NCBI GenBank assembly: GCA_013397795.1
Contig: VZTJ01002478.1
Location: 435,296 to 499,295 of the forward strand
Direction: 5' to 3'
DNA length: 64,000 bases
From: Orthonyx spaldingii
Taxonomy: Eukaryota > Chordata > Aves > Passeriformes > Orthonychidae
Of this stretch, positions 1 through 13,424 are shown in pieces (the stretch's first letter is position 1; each line of letters opens with the position of its first letter). The position numbers were made by a program, and so were the translations under genes. The notes below the pieces were generated by a model, which saw only the letters and a list, made by a program, of their open reading frames with translations, was not told the origin of the DNA and searched no databases.

Positions 1-1521
1 AATAGCTGAGCTGCTACATCTTACAGCTAAGAAATGCATTTGCTCTTTTTTATACTTTTGAAATTTTATCATTATTTAAGGTTATGTAATTCAGGGATGC
101 AACCGAAAAATTTATAACTGTTTCTATAGATTTGGCAATACTTATAATTCAGGTTCTGAGTATTTGAAGCAGATGCCTGAGCCTTGAAAGACTAAAGGTA
201 TCCATGGCACAACTGCATGATCTTCTAGTGAAATTCATTGATTGTAATTCTAGAAGCTGGGAATGCAATTCACTAAAGGTAGAAGAGATGGCCTAAATGA
301 GAGCATCACAGGATAATTCTTCAGTGTACTGAAGAATTGTGTAATTCTTGTCCAGAGCCCAGATCCCCTATGAGGAAACACTGCAGTTCATTATTTCTGT
401 CTTTCTGATTTCTAATTGAACTGAATTCCATAGTGCTACACACAAGATCTCAAGGGTGTTTTTACTTATCGCTGCATTTTTTTTTTATTTATACCTAATT
501 GGGGTTTTTTTCCTTACTTTTAGAAATGCTATTCTTCTAATTTTAGTACATTAGAACTTCTAAACATTTTCCAATAATACTATATGTGTGTTCTCTATGT
601 ATCGTAAATAATTCATTCAAGGCAAATATATGTTACAACTCATGTGCATTAAAATTACAAGTATTTATCTAACTTTGAAAAATATTAGGGCTACTTAATC
701 CTTGAGTGACATCAATATGGACCCAATTAGCACAGTTTTCTGCCACTTCATAATTCAAAAGAATGTGATCATTCAGCTGTAAGCATATTTGACAGAAACT
801 CCATAGTCATGAAGGTAAAAGCTTGCAAGATCACCCAGTAGGATGGAGAAGCTGTCATTCTCTCATCAGTGCTGTTGAATACTAATGTCAAGGTCAGAAG
901 AGTGTAATTTTAGGCTGCCAAAATATTGTTGAATTTGATCTGCTAGCAATGTTTAGAAAGAAAGTAACAACATAAAAATTTATATACAACTTTGATACGA
1001 TAGCTGCAAAGTTTCAGGTGCTCCCCCACTGCAAATGTTCTGAGTTACTGCTTTGATTGGCACCACCATATGCATTTTTTTCCTAATTGTATCATTTTCT
1101 TTAAATATCATCCTCCTTGTCTAACATAAAAATTACAACTGATATGTATTTTATAAATTCTGCATGTAATTTTAAATGCTGATATGGGAGATTTTGTGTT
1201 CAAAATATATCACAATTCGAGTAAAGATTTGGATGTAAAAATATCTGAGTGCTTATTTTAGACAACAAATTGTCACGTATAATAAAATTATAGACTTGTC
1301 TTGATTCACAGTTTTCATTTACATAGCATGATCATGCTAAATGGAGATTTGTACTGCTGGCTTTATCTAATAAACACATATAGACTGGATGGACCCATGT
1401 TGTTCTCAAAGTATCTTCTTAATCATAAAAGGATGAGAAACAATGACTACAGATTTGAACAAGGCATATTTCTACTAAAAATTATGAGAAAACAGTTTCA
1501 CAGTGAGGACAGCTAAAAATT
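1..1521. other. AT-rich stretch, nothing recognised
   Basis: Unique-looking AT-rich DNA with short T and A runs. No repeat family, splice-framed exon or RNA gene was recognised. The short reading frame at 1301-1516 has no recognisable similarity and fits chance in AT-rich sequence. Confidence 0.5.
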
Positions 1522-1701
1522 GCAGTAGGGTGTTCAGAGATGCTATTAATTTTTTATCCTTGGGGGTACTCAGAACCCAGTTTAGTGTTTGTTCATAAGG
1601 TGTCTTAAGCAACCAGACCTAAGCTGTCTCTGCTCTATGTAGCTTCAGCTTGATGATCTCCAGACTTGCCTCCTTCCTTTCAACCTCTAGTATTGCATCA
1701 C
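1522..1701 (+). mobile_element. Old CR1 LINE 3'-end fragment
   Basis: Reads as the last ~180 bp of a CR1 element on the plus strand. In order it shows counterparts of the ORF2 tail ('cagagatgct', 'ccttgggggtactcagaac'), then 'ttaagcaaccagacctaa' (CR1 'gagcaacctggtcta'), then 'gatgatctccaga' and 'ttcctttcaacctctagtat' (CR1 'ggtcccttccaacc'). The terminal octamer tail is decayed. Strong divergence and 5' truncation indicate an old insertion. Family knowledge: CR1 copies in birds are nearly always 5'-truncated. A repeat-masking run would settle the borders. Confidence 0.7.
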
Positions 1702-4700
1702 TCCCTCATTTCCATTTTGATAAAACAGTTGTTTGTGTAATTTATATAAGATTTTTTAAAGGTATCAAATAAGAGTATAATTTTGAAAATACTTGGAGGC
1801 TTCTGTAATCCTTAGGTTTTTAAAGATATTTAGAGACTTGAAAGTCACCCCTTTTGTGAAAGAGTAAATCTCTTCCATGTCACACTTCAGGAAACTGAGC
1901 TTGAATTCTCAAGTTGGCACTGCATCCTTGCTCCTGCCTAAAGCTACTCATTATTAATGGCTTCACTTGCTCCTCTATCCAAATAGAAGAGTTCCCAAAT
2001 GAATGAGTTAAATCTTTACATTGATACTGGTAATTTTGTAATTATGTAAAAAATGATGTAATTTTTACATAATTATAACATGAATTTGGTTGCTGAACTT
2101 TCTTAACAGAGAAGCTAAAGGAAAACAAAATACAGCAATCTCATATTTTCATATCAAGTAGGTAACTAGGTAGCTTTCTTTTTTTTTTTTTTTAGTTCAG
2201 TTTTGGGTTTATATTTAAGGGCTTTTTGGCTTTGATTGATTTTACATTACATGAATATGTCAATGAGCACTGGCAAAAAAATGCCTCAGTAGGATTGCTT
2301 TTCAGATCCAGATACATCTTTGAAAGATGTCTAAAATGACATGTTTGCAGTAAAATATACATGGCAGGGTGAACTTTTCTGGTCTTATCTTGCGCCTCAG
2401 TAATTTTAAAACAGAAACCAAAGCCTTTGTTCTGATAAACTAGACATCTTTCCAAAATATATTTATTAAAATGAAATATTCAAAGATTCCAAAGAGGAAG
2501 TATACATACAGTAAATGTGTTCTTTTTCTCCTGTGCATGGTTAACTTTCATTCATATTAATGGGGTTACGGATATGCTTCAAGCAGGGAAGACTATAATT
2601 TTTAAAACCTGTCTATTGAATATTTGGTTTAGTTAAATTTATGTTGTATTTTTACTACAGGAGGGAAAATTATTTTTTGGAAGGTAATGTTTCTTTTGAG
2701 TTGAACTCTTTTATGAATATCCTTATCTCTGAATTCACTAGTGAATAGTTGGAAAAACGCTTTAGAGCCTTGAGAATGTTTGAGAAAAGATAACTATATA
2801 GCATTTTCATAATTAAAGATTTTTTTAGTGGTATTCTGAATATTGGATAGGAGTCAAGGTAATTGTCAGTGACAACCACTCTATCAGAAAGACAAATTCT
2901 CACATCATTTGTGAGACAGTCTCAGAAGTATGTTTTTTTTAACAACCAATGCATATGTGATACTGCTTTCAAATGCTCTTCAATGTTTAGATGAGTTGAG
3001 GGATAAGAAAACTATGACTCAAAGGACTTTGTTTTGTTGAAAATGTAATAGAATTGCTATATCCACATACTTTCAATTCACAGTATCTTAATAGGATTCT
3101 ATAATTACTCTAAATTCCTTATTTTCTGCAGTAAAGCTCTTTTGTATAAAGAAATGACTTCATAAAAGCCTGGCATCATGCAGTGGCCTTTTTTCAGTTC
3201 AAGAATCCTTGCTGATCTTAGAAATGGTGATACTCCAGAGTAAGGAATTTATTATAATAACTTAGAAGTGTACGTCATTTGTATGAATTCAATGTTTTCA
3301 TTCTTAAAATGGCTATTAATAAAATAATCTCTGTACTGAATAAAAATAATCAAAATATATACGATCATTGCAGTGTAAATTCTGAAATTTTCTGGTTTTC
3401 ATGCAATTTTCACACTTGCTGAACGAAATACTTTTACAGAGTTCTTGATAGCAAACTGCTCATACATTTTAATGGTTAAAAACTTGCCCTTGAACTCTAT
3501 GATGTATCTCTGAAATCTAAGGCATGCATGCATTTCTTTTATGAGTCTAGTTAGGGGTGCACATGTGTCTAGCTTAAACATGTGTGTAAGTTTTCACTGC
3601 TCAAATAAGTTTTCATATATTTAGCTCACCTTTTCATTCCCTTGGGAAAGAAATATGATTTAAGTTTTAATTCTGATTTTGGAGATTAACATGAATCAAA
3701 AAGATTTCATTGATTTCAGTTTGTTTTCAGTAATTTAAGCTTGCTGTTACCTTTCTGAAAATCTGAGGTGGTTAAACATACAGCATGGATGATGCATACC
3801 ACGACCCTTTGGCACAGAACAACTGGTAGTGGCTGTTTATATGTGCAATAAAATCGTGATCAATCTCTGACACTTACTACAGACTTCCTGCTGCTTAGAA
3901 ATGTGTACTGTAATAGCATTTGTATGTTTTCTGTTCCCTTAAGAGTTCAGTATGCTGCTTCACAGGAGCAAAGAAAATTAGAAATAACATCACAGACACT
4001 GTGATAGGAATAAATAAAGTAGCAATTTGTAAACTCTTCCAGACAGATCTTTACATATAAATGTAGGAGTCTCTGTGTATAGGTATAATGTAAATATAAC
4101 TTCAGTAGGGATAATGTTTATCTGTTGTGTGTATAAACACAGTTATTTCATTTTATACATTACTGTTTAAATTGTAAGAACCTGACCTTTTTCTTTCCTA
4201 CCAATAACTAGACCACAAGAGACACCACTTAGTACAGTAGTTGAAGTTGAAATTAATATCTTTAAATTTTAAGAGGCTGGTTCAGGGGTTTTTTTTTCCC
4301 TATATTAAGTGTTTGAGTTGGAAAACTAAAATTCATTAATCCTTTTTTTGAAAGATAAGTTTCTGAATTTTAATATGACAATAAAACGACCAGATTGTCA
4401 TTTATTTTACCTCTTTACTGTGGCAGGCAGTTAATAGTTTTCTGGGATATGTGAACATTAAAAAAAAAAACAGATGTAGAGACTATATAACCATTTTATC
4501 AGTTTAGAAGAACAGAAAAAAAAACAAACCACCATATTCTAGTATCAGTACAAATTAAGCAACAGGAACCACGTGTAAGGTTCCCATACTCCATGCAGCA
4601 TCACCTACTTTTCCTGACATTTCACTGAGATACAAAGCTGATTACATGCACTGTAGAAAAGCGTGTAATTCTTGACTTAAGTCTTTTTAAAAAAATGATT

Positions 4701-5108
4701 AATTTCTGTTCTTACTAATAGGTTATGTCTGAAATCCAGGTAAAATTTGAGTTACTAAAAGATTCAATTTGTTCCTGTAGTAATTCCTTCATGCAATTTA
4801 TTTAGTCAGCATATGCAGTGCTCCAGTGAGGTACACAAAAAGAGCCATTTAGGGAAAATATTTGTTACTTTCTCCATCCTAATAGTGTGATTTCCATGCA
4901 ACTGAAGTTTAAAAAAGAGCTTAGTGTTTGGTTCCATTGCTAAAAAGGGAAGTTTGTATAGGGAGTCTCTTTGGTTTCTCCTTCTTTTAACCTCACTTTG
5001 AACGCCATACTTCATAAAACTGCGTAATTATCATATTCTTAAAGTCATCATAATATGAAACATTAACTAACCTCTACTAACAATTTAACTGCATTAATCC
5101 AATACACA
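1702..5108. other. AT-rich stretch with a hairpin and T-runs
   Basis: No gene recognised. It contains a perfect hairpin at 2039-2075 (listed separately), a 15-nt T-run at 2179-2193, and many short AT-rich runs. Reading frames at 2192-2455, 2670-2903, 3399-3581 and 4806-5015 (all minus) show no recognisable protein. Confidence 0.5.
2039..2075. repeat. Perfect 14-bp inverted repeat (hairpin)
   Basis: Arms 'taattatgtaaaaa' (2039-2052) and 'tttttacataatta' (2062-2075) are exact reverse complements around a 9-nt spacer. It could be the relic of a small DNA transposon end or a chance AT palindrome. No flanking target duplication was identified. Confidence 0.6.
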
Positions 5109-5790
5109 TAGAATCATATAATAGAATCATTAAAGTTGGAGAAGACCTCCAAGATTACCATGCCAACTAAATCACATCACGAAGTGCCACATCCAGTCTG
5201 TTTTGATCACTTCCAGGCACGGTGACTTAACCACTTCCCTGGGGAGTGCATTCAAATGCTTGAACATCCTTTCAGTGAAGAATTTGTTTCTTAGATCCAA
5301 CCTGAACCTTGCCTGGTGCCACTAGAGACCATTTCCCATTGTCCTGTCACTGGCTGCCACTAGAAGAGGCTGATCCCCAACTCACTATGATCTTTCACTA
5401 TGATCTTATAAAGATCAATAAGAGCTCCCCTCCACCTTCTTTTCTCCGGGGTAAATAACTGCCATTCCTTATATTTCAGACCCTTCACCAGCTTCATTAC
5501 CCTTTTCTGGACACTCTCTAACACCTCAATGTCTTTCTTGTACAGAGTGGCCCAGGACTGGACACAACACTCAAGTTGTGGCCTTACCAGTGCCGAAGAG
5601 AGGGGCACAATCAGTGCCGTGGCCCTTCTGGCAGGACTATTTCCAGTATGAGCCAGGATGCCATTGGCCTTCTTGGCCACCTGGGCACATGCTGATTCAT
5701 GTTTAGCTAGCTGCCAACCAGCATCCCCAGATCCTTTTCCAACAGGCCTCTCTCCAGACACTCCTCTCCAAGCCTGTAACATTGCATGAA
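5109..5790 (-). mobile_element. CR1 LINE, 5'-truncated, minus strand
   Basis: About 680 bp of CR1 on the minus strand. On the plus strand it begins with the reverse-complemented octamer tail ('tagaatcatataatagaatcat') and 'gttggagaagacctcc', then runs through the 3' UTR and the C-terminal part of ORF2: 'ttccaggcacggtgac', 'cagtgaagaatttg', 'ccattggccttcttggcc', 'ctccaagcctgtaac'. It stops near 5790, where the 5' truncation lies. Divergence is moderate and there are indels against the usual bird CR1. It is the longest bird-type CR1 copy in the window. Confidence 0.93.
5360..5790 (-). pseudogene. CR1 ORF2 C-terminal remnant
   Basis: The open frame (which runs by chance to 5887) contains the region of CR1 ORF2 downstream of the reverse transcriptase core. 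Recognisable blocks are 'AKKANGILA', '[17 protein letters not shown]', '[14 protein letters not shown]' and '[18 protein letters not shown]', in the order expected for CR1. In a working element this protein nicks target DNA and reverse-transcribes the element RNA. Here only the C-terminal tail is present: the endonuclease and RT catalytic domains are missing. The part before 'AKKANG' and the end of the frame no longer follow the family, implying frameshifts. It is a dead fragment, not a host gene. Confidence 0.85.
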
Positions 5791-6081
5791 GACAAATGTT
5801 CCCTAAACTGTACAGTAATCTTTCAGTATTTCTCTGTAGTACGCTGTGAGGCTCATTTATGAAGTAAATAAAACCATAATACATCATAATCTATCTTTTA
5901 TCCCCCCCCCCAAGATTATAATTGATTAAATCTTGACAAGTAGGATCAGCAGTGGGAAAAGGTGTGTTTTTGCTGTAAGTTGTTGATGTTGCTACAGGTT
6001 ATTGCTGAAGACCCAACTGCATGGCATACATTTAAAGAGATGTGAAACTGTGGTGGGTACCCTACCAGAGAAATTTGAATT
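5791..6081. other. Short non-coding stretch with poly(C)
   Basis: Contains a run of ten C at 5902-5911. Nothing else was recognised. Confidence 0.5.
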
Positions 6082-6178
6082 AAAAAAAAAAACAAACACC
6101 AAAACCACCACCAATACCCACCTCCCCCCCCCAAAAAAAACCCCAAAATAAACAAAAAAAAAAGGGGAAAAAAAAGTC
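6082..6178. repeat. A/C-rich low-complexity tract
   Basis: Nearly 100 bp made almost only of A and C, including A-runs, a C-run at about 6124-6132 and a late AAAAGGGGAAAA segment. On the minus strand it translates as G/V/F-rich low-complexity peptide, so frames at 5946-6183 are artefacts. It is prone to sequencing and assembly error. Confidence 0.85.
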
Positions 6179-9100
6179 CTCATGGATTTATTAAAATAAT
6201 TTTTGCTACAGTACTTTCAACGCTGAATGTGGTACCAACTTTTCTCAGTTAAGAAGTGTATGTGTAGCAAATAGGCAACATCTTTTATATTTCTGGGAAC
6301 TAGTTCACAAATCCTAAGCTTCTAGTTCCTTTTAGTTCGGTTTAGTGCCTTGTTTCTATGCTTATTTAGTTTTACCATTTGTATCCTAGTTTATGAGGCT
6401 GTTTTCCACTCCCATTTCCCTGCCAAGTTAAGGAAAAGGTGCTTAGGTACTGGTAAAGTCTTCTCTGAACACTGAGTTTCTCTGTTTTGATCCCACTCAG
6501 GTTTTCATGGCTTGAAAGTGGGTTATTTTTTCCTTGTTTTACTCTTCTGATTAATATCTTCAGGTTCTGAGAGAGAATAATGAAGGAGAGTCCAGAGAAA
6601 TATACTATCAAAATATTTAGAAATAAAATGAACATGCATAAAATTTAAGTTTGTGGTCGTTACTAGGAATTTTATCGAGGCCTTAAATGGTACTTTATCA
6701 GCAGTTGGATGATAAGAAGTCTAAAAAAAAGAGGCCCTAATATTTGCTTTACTAAAGGAAGCAAAGGCACACACCTTCACTATTAGATGTATATGGCCCA
6801 TGGGCAATCATTTAATTATTTATATGAAAGTCATATTCATTGCTTGTTTCTATACATTTGGAGTACTTCCTAACTCTTATTGTTTCCCATTCATGCTTTA
6901 TGAGGAAGGGGAAGTTGCCTTTTTCTGATACAAGCCTAATTATTGTCATCCCTGATTGATCATGTCCTACTCTTACTGAAGTATTGTAATGCATTTCAGT
7001 AGTGAAACAGCCATACATTCCCATCTTGCCTTTGTTTTATTTATTAAGTAACACTTTACAAAGTGCCTTGTACCATTGCACTTTAGCACTGGTTTCCAGG
7101 CTTTTAGGGAGTAGGAGGGTGCTCATAATAACAAATATTTCTTCATTTAAAATGAATATAAAGTGACTATGAGTGGAGACAGAACTTGAAGTTTGCACCT
7201 GCTAATATAAGGTTATCAAATCAAAATTTGCTTGTCTCTTAATAGCTTTTACTACAATTGTTTCCAGAAAAACAGTGAAATTCTTCCAAACTTGCACTTG
7301 TATTTGCACTTGCAGCAGTGTATCTACTTGAATGCATTAACCATAAATGTGGCTACAGTCAATTTAAAAGCAGCAAAGTTGGATGAAAGTAATAAAATGG
7401 TTAAATCCAGAATTAATTTATGAACTGAATTACAGAAGTGCATCAGGCCCATTTCATTCAATGAAAAAGCTATTAAAAAATAATCAGCTCACATGTTGAA
7501 GGGGAAGGCAAATCTCACTTGAACCTGCATCTCCTCTTCTTTCCTGCAAGTACTTTAATTGTAACACCTTCAGACATTGCCTGTGTTGGGGTGTTTGCAC
7601 TTTCTGTGCAATATATGAATATTCATTAGCATAGTAATTAGTACTTGGGTTTCCCATGTAAATTGCTTCAACAAACAGGGAATAGAATAATTTTTACTCT
7701 GTCTTATTGAGTATATGAGTATTTAGTAAAAGTAATAAAAAAGTTTCATCAGGAGAGACAGAAACATACTTATCAACACACTGCCTATAGTAATACAGAT
7801 AAGAGAGTTCCTGGAAAATAGGGGTTAAATAGCCTTCAGGTAAAGCTGAAATGCAAAGGTAAGATTTCCATATAATTGCTGATTGTTCAAGGAACTCCAT
7901 TATAAAGCAACAAGTGAGGAACACATTACTGGAATCTTTTTTTCTCCTTGTTTTCTGTGTTTGGTGTCAGTGTTAAAGTTTACCATGTCAACAAAATAAA
8001 TGAGAAAAAGAAAATGTTCATTTGATTTTCCTTCAGATGCCACTCACAGATGAAGAATTTGGAAAACAATTTGCACAATTTCCTAGTCTCATTTTTGCTA
8101 GTAGGTATTGGCTTCCCCAGTTTTTTGTAGGGAATATTCCTCTACCAAGTGAAAAACACAGCATATATTAAGTTGGAAAATTTAAGGTAACAGGTAACAT
8201 AAGGATTCTTATATACTGCCAAAGCACCAGAAATTAGTATCACAAGCTTTTAAACAGATTTGATCTTAACATTATGGATGGCATTTCAAAAGTAGGGGCT
8301 GTTGTCAGATCATTTTTATGGTACAGTATTCTTATCCCATATTATTTAATATAGTTTAGGCCAGTTGTATTGGCAGCAAACTGCATAAAGCAGTTTCTTT
8401 TTTTCTATAGCCTTTTAGACCAAAGCAAGATCAGGTATATGGTAGTGGTTTGCTTTATTCTGGACCCTTATAATTTTTGGGTTGAGTTATAGATGGAACT
8501 TGGTGTAACCCTTTGAAGGTGTAAAAAACCACATTATTATGTTCTTGATCAACAAGCAATAGAGAAAACTCAAGGAAGGTAAAAGGCAAGAGGACAAAGG
8601 ATTTTATATTTTTGTAAATGTGTTGTACATCTTTCCTTTATATATGTACAGTAATTGGAAATGTGACTTCTGATAGCTCATGGGTCATATACCTGAAAGC
8701 AATGGTTGCAACTAAGTCAAAAATCTGGCAAGGTCTTTCCTGTGACAGAAAGAGATATTTTCCCCTAAAAATAAAATAAAACAAAACCAACTAAAAGTAT
8801 GAGTACTTACAGAGGAACATTCAAAAGCACTTTTAAAGTCCTAGGGGAGAAAAAGATCTGTAAAGATGATTAATGATTATCAGGCATAAAATAAATATTT
8901 TTAAGCTCTGTCAACTTTGCTTTTCTAATGAGGACTTAACTACTCCCCAACTAAAGCCTTCATCCAAGCTGTGTTTTGTATTTCGTTTAATCAATGCTTT
9001 GTATAGAGACAGTTGCCATCATCATAAGCTTTCAGTTCTTGTATTTTGGCATCTCACAGATTTTGTATGCAAGCTGGGGGCTCAAGGGAAGCACATTTAA

Positions 9101-12100
9101 CTGAAATGTCCAAGTACAATTTAATGTGGGATGTAGGGTTATAGAACTCCTCTCAGACTTGCTTATTGTTGCAAAGAGAGCCTTAGTAATTACTAGGGGA
9201 TTATGGCAGAATATGAAAGACCTTGAAAGCGGCTTTCGTGAAGATCAGGAATGCGTTTTGCACAACCTCTGAAACAATCAGCTGGAGTAGTGAAGCAGAA
9301 GTATATTAAAAAGTGAAGAGTTCACTGAAAAGGCCCTGATAGAAACATCCAATTAAAGAAATAAAAACTGATATTTAAGATTGTGAAATATTCTCACTTT
9401 GGTAAGAATAAAGAGCCTTAGGAGGACTGGAAATGAGATGACAGCACAAATACATTGCCTTCTTCCTCTTTTTTCTCAGCAACAAAAGTAACAAAATTTG
9501 AGTTTAATGGTACATAATTAAGAATAATGGAATGGAAGTTAGTTGTACTGGTGCCCTGCCTAAATTAATATGCAAGATTAAGAGACCAATAACCCAGGAA
9601 CAATTAAGTTTCTTTTTTTTAATACATATAAATTAGTGAAAAATTTTGGATAAGAGTATGGTGCAATGTAGACCAAATTGTCTTATATTAACTTTCACTT
9701 CTTAATTAGCTTTTTTAATCTAATTGTTTTTTTAGTCACAAAGGATCACTGTATGGTTTTTTAACTAATTTCTAACCAAAAAAGTCTGCATATTTTTATA
9801 CTGAGCTGCAAATTTTTACTTTGTCCTTTTCTATTACAGAGTTAGAAAACAACAAAAGCAATACAATATGTGCTAAAAATAGTCTGCCTAAGTGTTTTTG
9901 ATGTGAATTTTGTTAATGTGTGGGGTTTTTATTTCTGATAAAATCTTGTGCCCAATCCTGATCATGGAAGATTCAGCCATAAACTTTCTTTTCTTTGATG
10001 GAAGCTTCATTGCCTTGCATTGAGTTTTCCATTAATGCTTTTTTTCTCAGTGATGCTGAAGTTGAAGCAAGTTTAGGTGGATTATTATTCAGTAGTGTGC
10101 AGGTGGGAAAATCATACAACGCTTTTGAAAAATTGCATCTGTAAATTTAACTAATACAGTTTTGAACTGAGTTTTTTTATAAAAGTAATTAGCAAAACCT
10201 GAATCTTTTTCTGGGGAGCTTATTTATTGAATGCATTAAGATGTCTTAACTTCATGAGTGTTTTTGAATAACATGATGAGAAACATTTTTTGATCTGGTT
10301 TGTTTGGGTTTTTTTCAACAATTTGATCCATAATATATTAAAAAATATTTGAAGCCCTCTTGGCAATATTTTTCTTTTGTGAAATAGTTGTTATGTAGTT
10401 GGAACACAAAATTCTACAAACATGTCAGGTTATCCTTTATGTGAAAGTACCTCTAAACCACTGTATATTTATCAGCAGCCTGGTACAAAAGCCAATAAAG
10501 TCCAAATAACAATTCCCACCATTACTGATACCAACTGTTAGTCATAAGGGGATGAGCTTCCCCATGAGCTTCCTTCACTGTTTCTCATTGAATCATTATC
10601 CCATGAAAATATCTGAGATAAAAACATTAATGTTATTAGCATGCATTACTTATCAATAATTCTTCATTTTACATTACAGATCTAAAATAGTCTCATAAAG
10701 CAGATTTATATTATTTTACTTTTATTTGAGTCAGTTGAAAATTAGGAATTTCCAACACTAAAACTTTATTCCCCCTCCCCCAATATATTTAATTAAAAAT
10801 GTATGAACTTCTTAACAGGAAAAGATGTTTCACTTTTTCGGAAATGCTGGGGGGAAAATGTAACATGTGAATCATAAAAAGTTAGACTTCCCATAAGAAG
10901 CAAAGTTAATGCAAACGAACATGTTCATTGGCAAAAAGCTAGATTTAAAAAAAAAAAAGGTAATTTGCTCTTGTCATTAGCTGGCAAATATGAAAATATT
11001 TTATTATTTTGCATGCACTTATATTGGGAAAAAAAGTGCTATGTGAAAACAGCAGCATATTCTTACATTCTTGTTAAGAACTAAATAGTGACTGCTAGCT
11101 TTTAGCAACCATTAGGCAATAATACTGTGTAGGAGTGGCCTAAGAATGAATATTTCTGAATATGTAACATTTATATATTAGGCAAATTACATTTTTGGAG
11201 TAATTGTATTAAGTTGAAAATCTTTCTTTATCCAAAGCTGTGCTCTATTTCTAGTTTAACATTTGAACTTCACCAACCTTTTCCTGTTGAAACTCACTTT
11301 GTGTTTGAAAGATTTACATCCAGTTAACTTGTCGTTGATATCCCTGGAACTTCTGAATGCTGTCAGAAAAACTTGAAGGTTTTAGGAGAGAAATATTGGC
11401 AATGAAAGAAAAATAAGACTTAAATACTATAAGTGAATTAGGCTTTGTTCAAATATAAACAACAAAAATCTTTAATGTTCAGGTAAGTAAATGAGTTCTC
11501 AGATCAGTGTTGATGGCAAGTACTCAGGAATTCAGGTTTACTTTTCTGTTATCCAATACAATGGTTAAGTTTCTCATAAAACAGACTCAAATGTGTTTGG
11601 AGGCACTGTATGAATATGAAATATAAAATACTGCATTAAAATAGGAGGCTTACAACCATGATATAAGAAATGGGAAGATGCTAGTTCCAGGTGAACTATA
11701 CTGTATTCTTTTGTCTCCAGATATGATCTCCAAAAAAAAAAAAACCTGACAAAACAAAAACAACAACAACAACAACAAATTCCCTTCTCATAAAAAGTCT
11801 GATGAATATACTCTGCACAATTTGAAAGCAAATTGAAATAAGCTTCTGCCATAATATTTCCATCTCATCCCACAGAATTTTAGAATGGAATTCATAGAAT
11901 AGTTATTAAATAGCAGTTAATCCTAACTCCACGAGGATTACTCTCTATATGCACGCTATGTGTACAGAGCAACTTCATGCATGGAAAAAAAACCAATCCA
12001 GTCTTTGTGAGTCTAATCTGAGCCTGCAAGGAATCCAATGTGTTTTTGCATTAACTATCTGCATATAATTCTAGTGAATAAATTGATAGCTAACAATTTT

Positions 12101-12189
12101 AAAAGCTATCAAAATTCAGACTGAATTTGTGATAGCTTTATATTTTTGTTGTTTTTGGAACAGGAATAGATTCACAAAACTGGTAGGGA
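6179..12189. other. 6 kb AT-rich stretch, no gene seen
   Basis: No recognisable gene, RNA or repeat family beyond simple tracts (for example A-run plus AAC repeat at 11732-11779). Frames at 6372-6635, 6812-7024, 7694-7924, 8873-9100 and 11574-11852 lack similarity to anything I know. Conserved non-coding enhancers cannot be judged without alignment to other birds. Confidence 0.45.
11732..11779. repeat. Poly(A) and (AAC)n microsatellite
   Basis: A 13-nt A-run is followed by A-rich sequence and about seven 'aac' units ending near 11779. The minus-strand cysteine run in the overlapping frame (CCCCCC) comes from this repeat, so that frame is not a gene. Confidence 0.9.
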
Positions 12190-12725
12190 AGAGATAACAA
12201 CTGTTTCTCTTCTTCATCTTCCCCTCTCCACCCACTCACCTCTACCCCCACAAAGTTGAAGATCTCACCATATGTTTTTTAATGCAATAACTCCTATATA
12301 TAGGAGACTAGGTTTCAACTCCTTCCCCCTAGCTGAGATTTAAACCTTTATTTTCTACCTTCCAGGGGAATCACCTAACCACTGGATATTCTGCAGTGGT
12401 ATGCTCTCACCTGAACTATTTGAACTGCTACTCTGACCGAGCTGCGTGCCTCCCAAGTGAATTCTTTAACCACCAGACCAAAGAGTCATTCTGTCTCTTT
12501 GACTCAGTATTTAAATAATCCATGCAGAACAGCTTTTTCCATGGGGATCGAGAGAAGCCAATTATAGATTTCTCACTGGTTTTAGAACTCTTTTGGGAAA
12601 GTGAAAATGTGGGTTCAAGAATGTGCAGACAAGGTCTTGAACCTGATTGTCCCACATTGTATATCAGATGAGGCCCTAACCGCAGAGCTATTGAATAAGT
12701 GAAGAGAGGGGGGATTCTCTTTACT
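12190..12725 (-). repeat. Ancient tRNA-like composite repeat
   Basis: On the minus strand there are several 'GTGGTTA' modules ('TCTGGTGGTTAAAGAATTC', 'ATCCAGTGGTTAGGTGATTC') resembling tRNA 5' halves. There is also a B-box-like 'GGTTCAAGACC' (minus; plus 12633-12643, one mismatch to GGTTCRANTCC) and 'AGCTATTGAATAAGTG' read on the plus strand next to 'gaggccctaacc'. From memory, such strings recur in an old repeat of turtles, crocodiles and birds, but I cannot give its library name. A perfect 16-bp palindrome 'ctcctatatataggag' lies at 12291-12306. The minus frame 12428-12730 is a by-product. Confidence 0.5.
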
Positions 12726-13424
12726 TTCATGAATGATTTACAAAGAGCGTGTAAGCCTAATCTTTCATTTCCAGTTCTTTAGTTTTGTGTATAAATAGCT
12801 TCTGCAGAGTTGCCCATGTCTCTGGCAAGTATACAGATTAATGATTGGAAAAAAATGCTAATTTTGGGAATGTAGAAGGATAATTCTTCTCTACATTTTT
12901 TATTCCTAAATATTTCCTGAATATTTCTGTCTGTTCCAAATGAAATCAGAGTATGGTTTTCTTTGTCACTTAATGCATAATTTTAGTTAAATTGTGGGGT
13001 ATTGTAGAGGAGGGGGAAGATGACTGATTTTTTTTCAATACCTTTTTTTTAAAGCATCTTACTGAGAATTATTTGCATAATACTTAAATCTCTCCTGCAT
13101 ATACTTCCACGTTTCCTAACACCTCTTAATTCAAGAACCTGTACTGAGCTGAACTAGCATGCTTACACTAAGAAGAAGGAGTAGAACTTGCTGGCCACGA
13201 GTGCTAATTTCAATTCAGACACAAAGATCAATACAAAAGAAACGCTGCCCATTTATGAAATCTGAGTCATTTTTCTCTACCTTTTACATTGCCAACGGAT
13301 GTGAGGAAAAGTCAGAACAAAGTATAGGTAATTTTTTTATGGGGATAAAAAACAAGTTAGCAAAATCTTACCTGCAAAGGTCAGCTGTTTTTTTTCTTGC
13401 AGGAAAATGTCTCAGTAGTAGTGT
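12726..13424. other. Non-coding stretch, nothing recognised
   Basis: AT-rich with short T-runs. The plus frame starting at 13159 begins here and runs into the MIR-like repeat to 13500; it has no recognisable similarity. Confidence 0.45.

Noticed and set aside
5946..6183. Two overlapping minus-strand frames rich in G, V and F
   Set aside because: They are translations of an A/C low-complexity tract.
11574..11852. Minus-strand frame with a cysteine run
   Set aside because: The run comes from an (AAC)n microsatellite.
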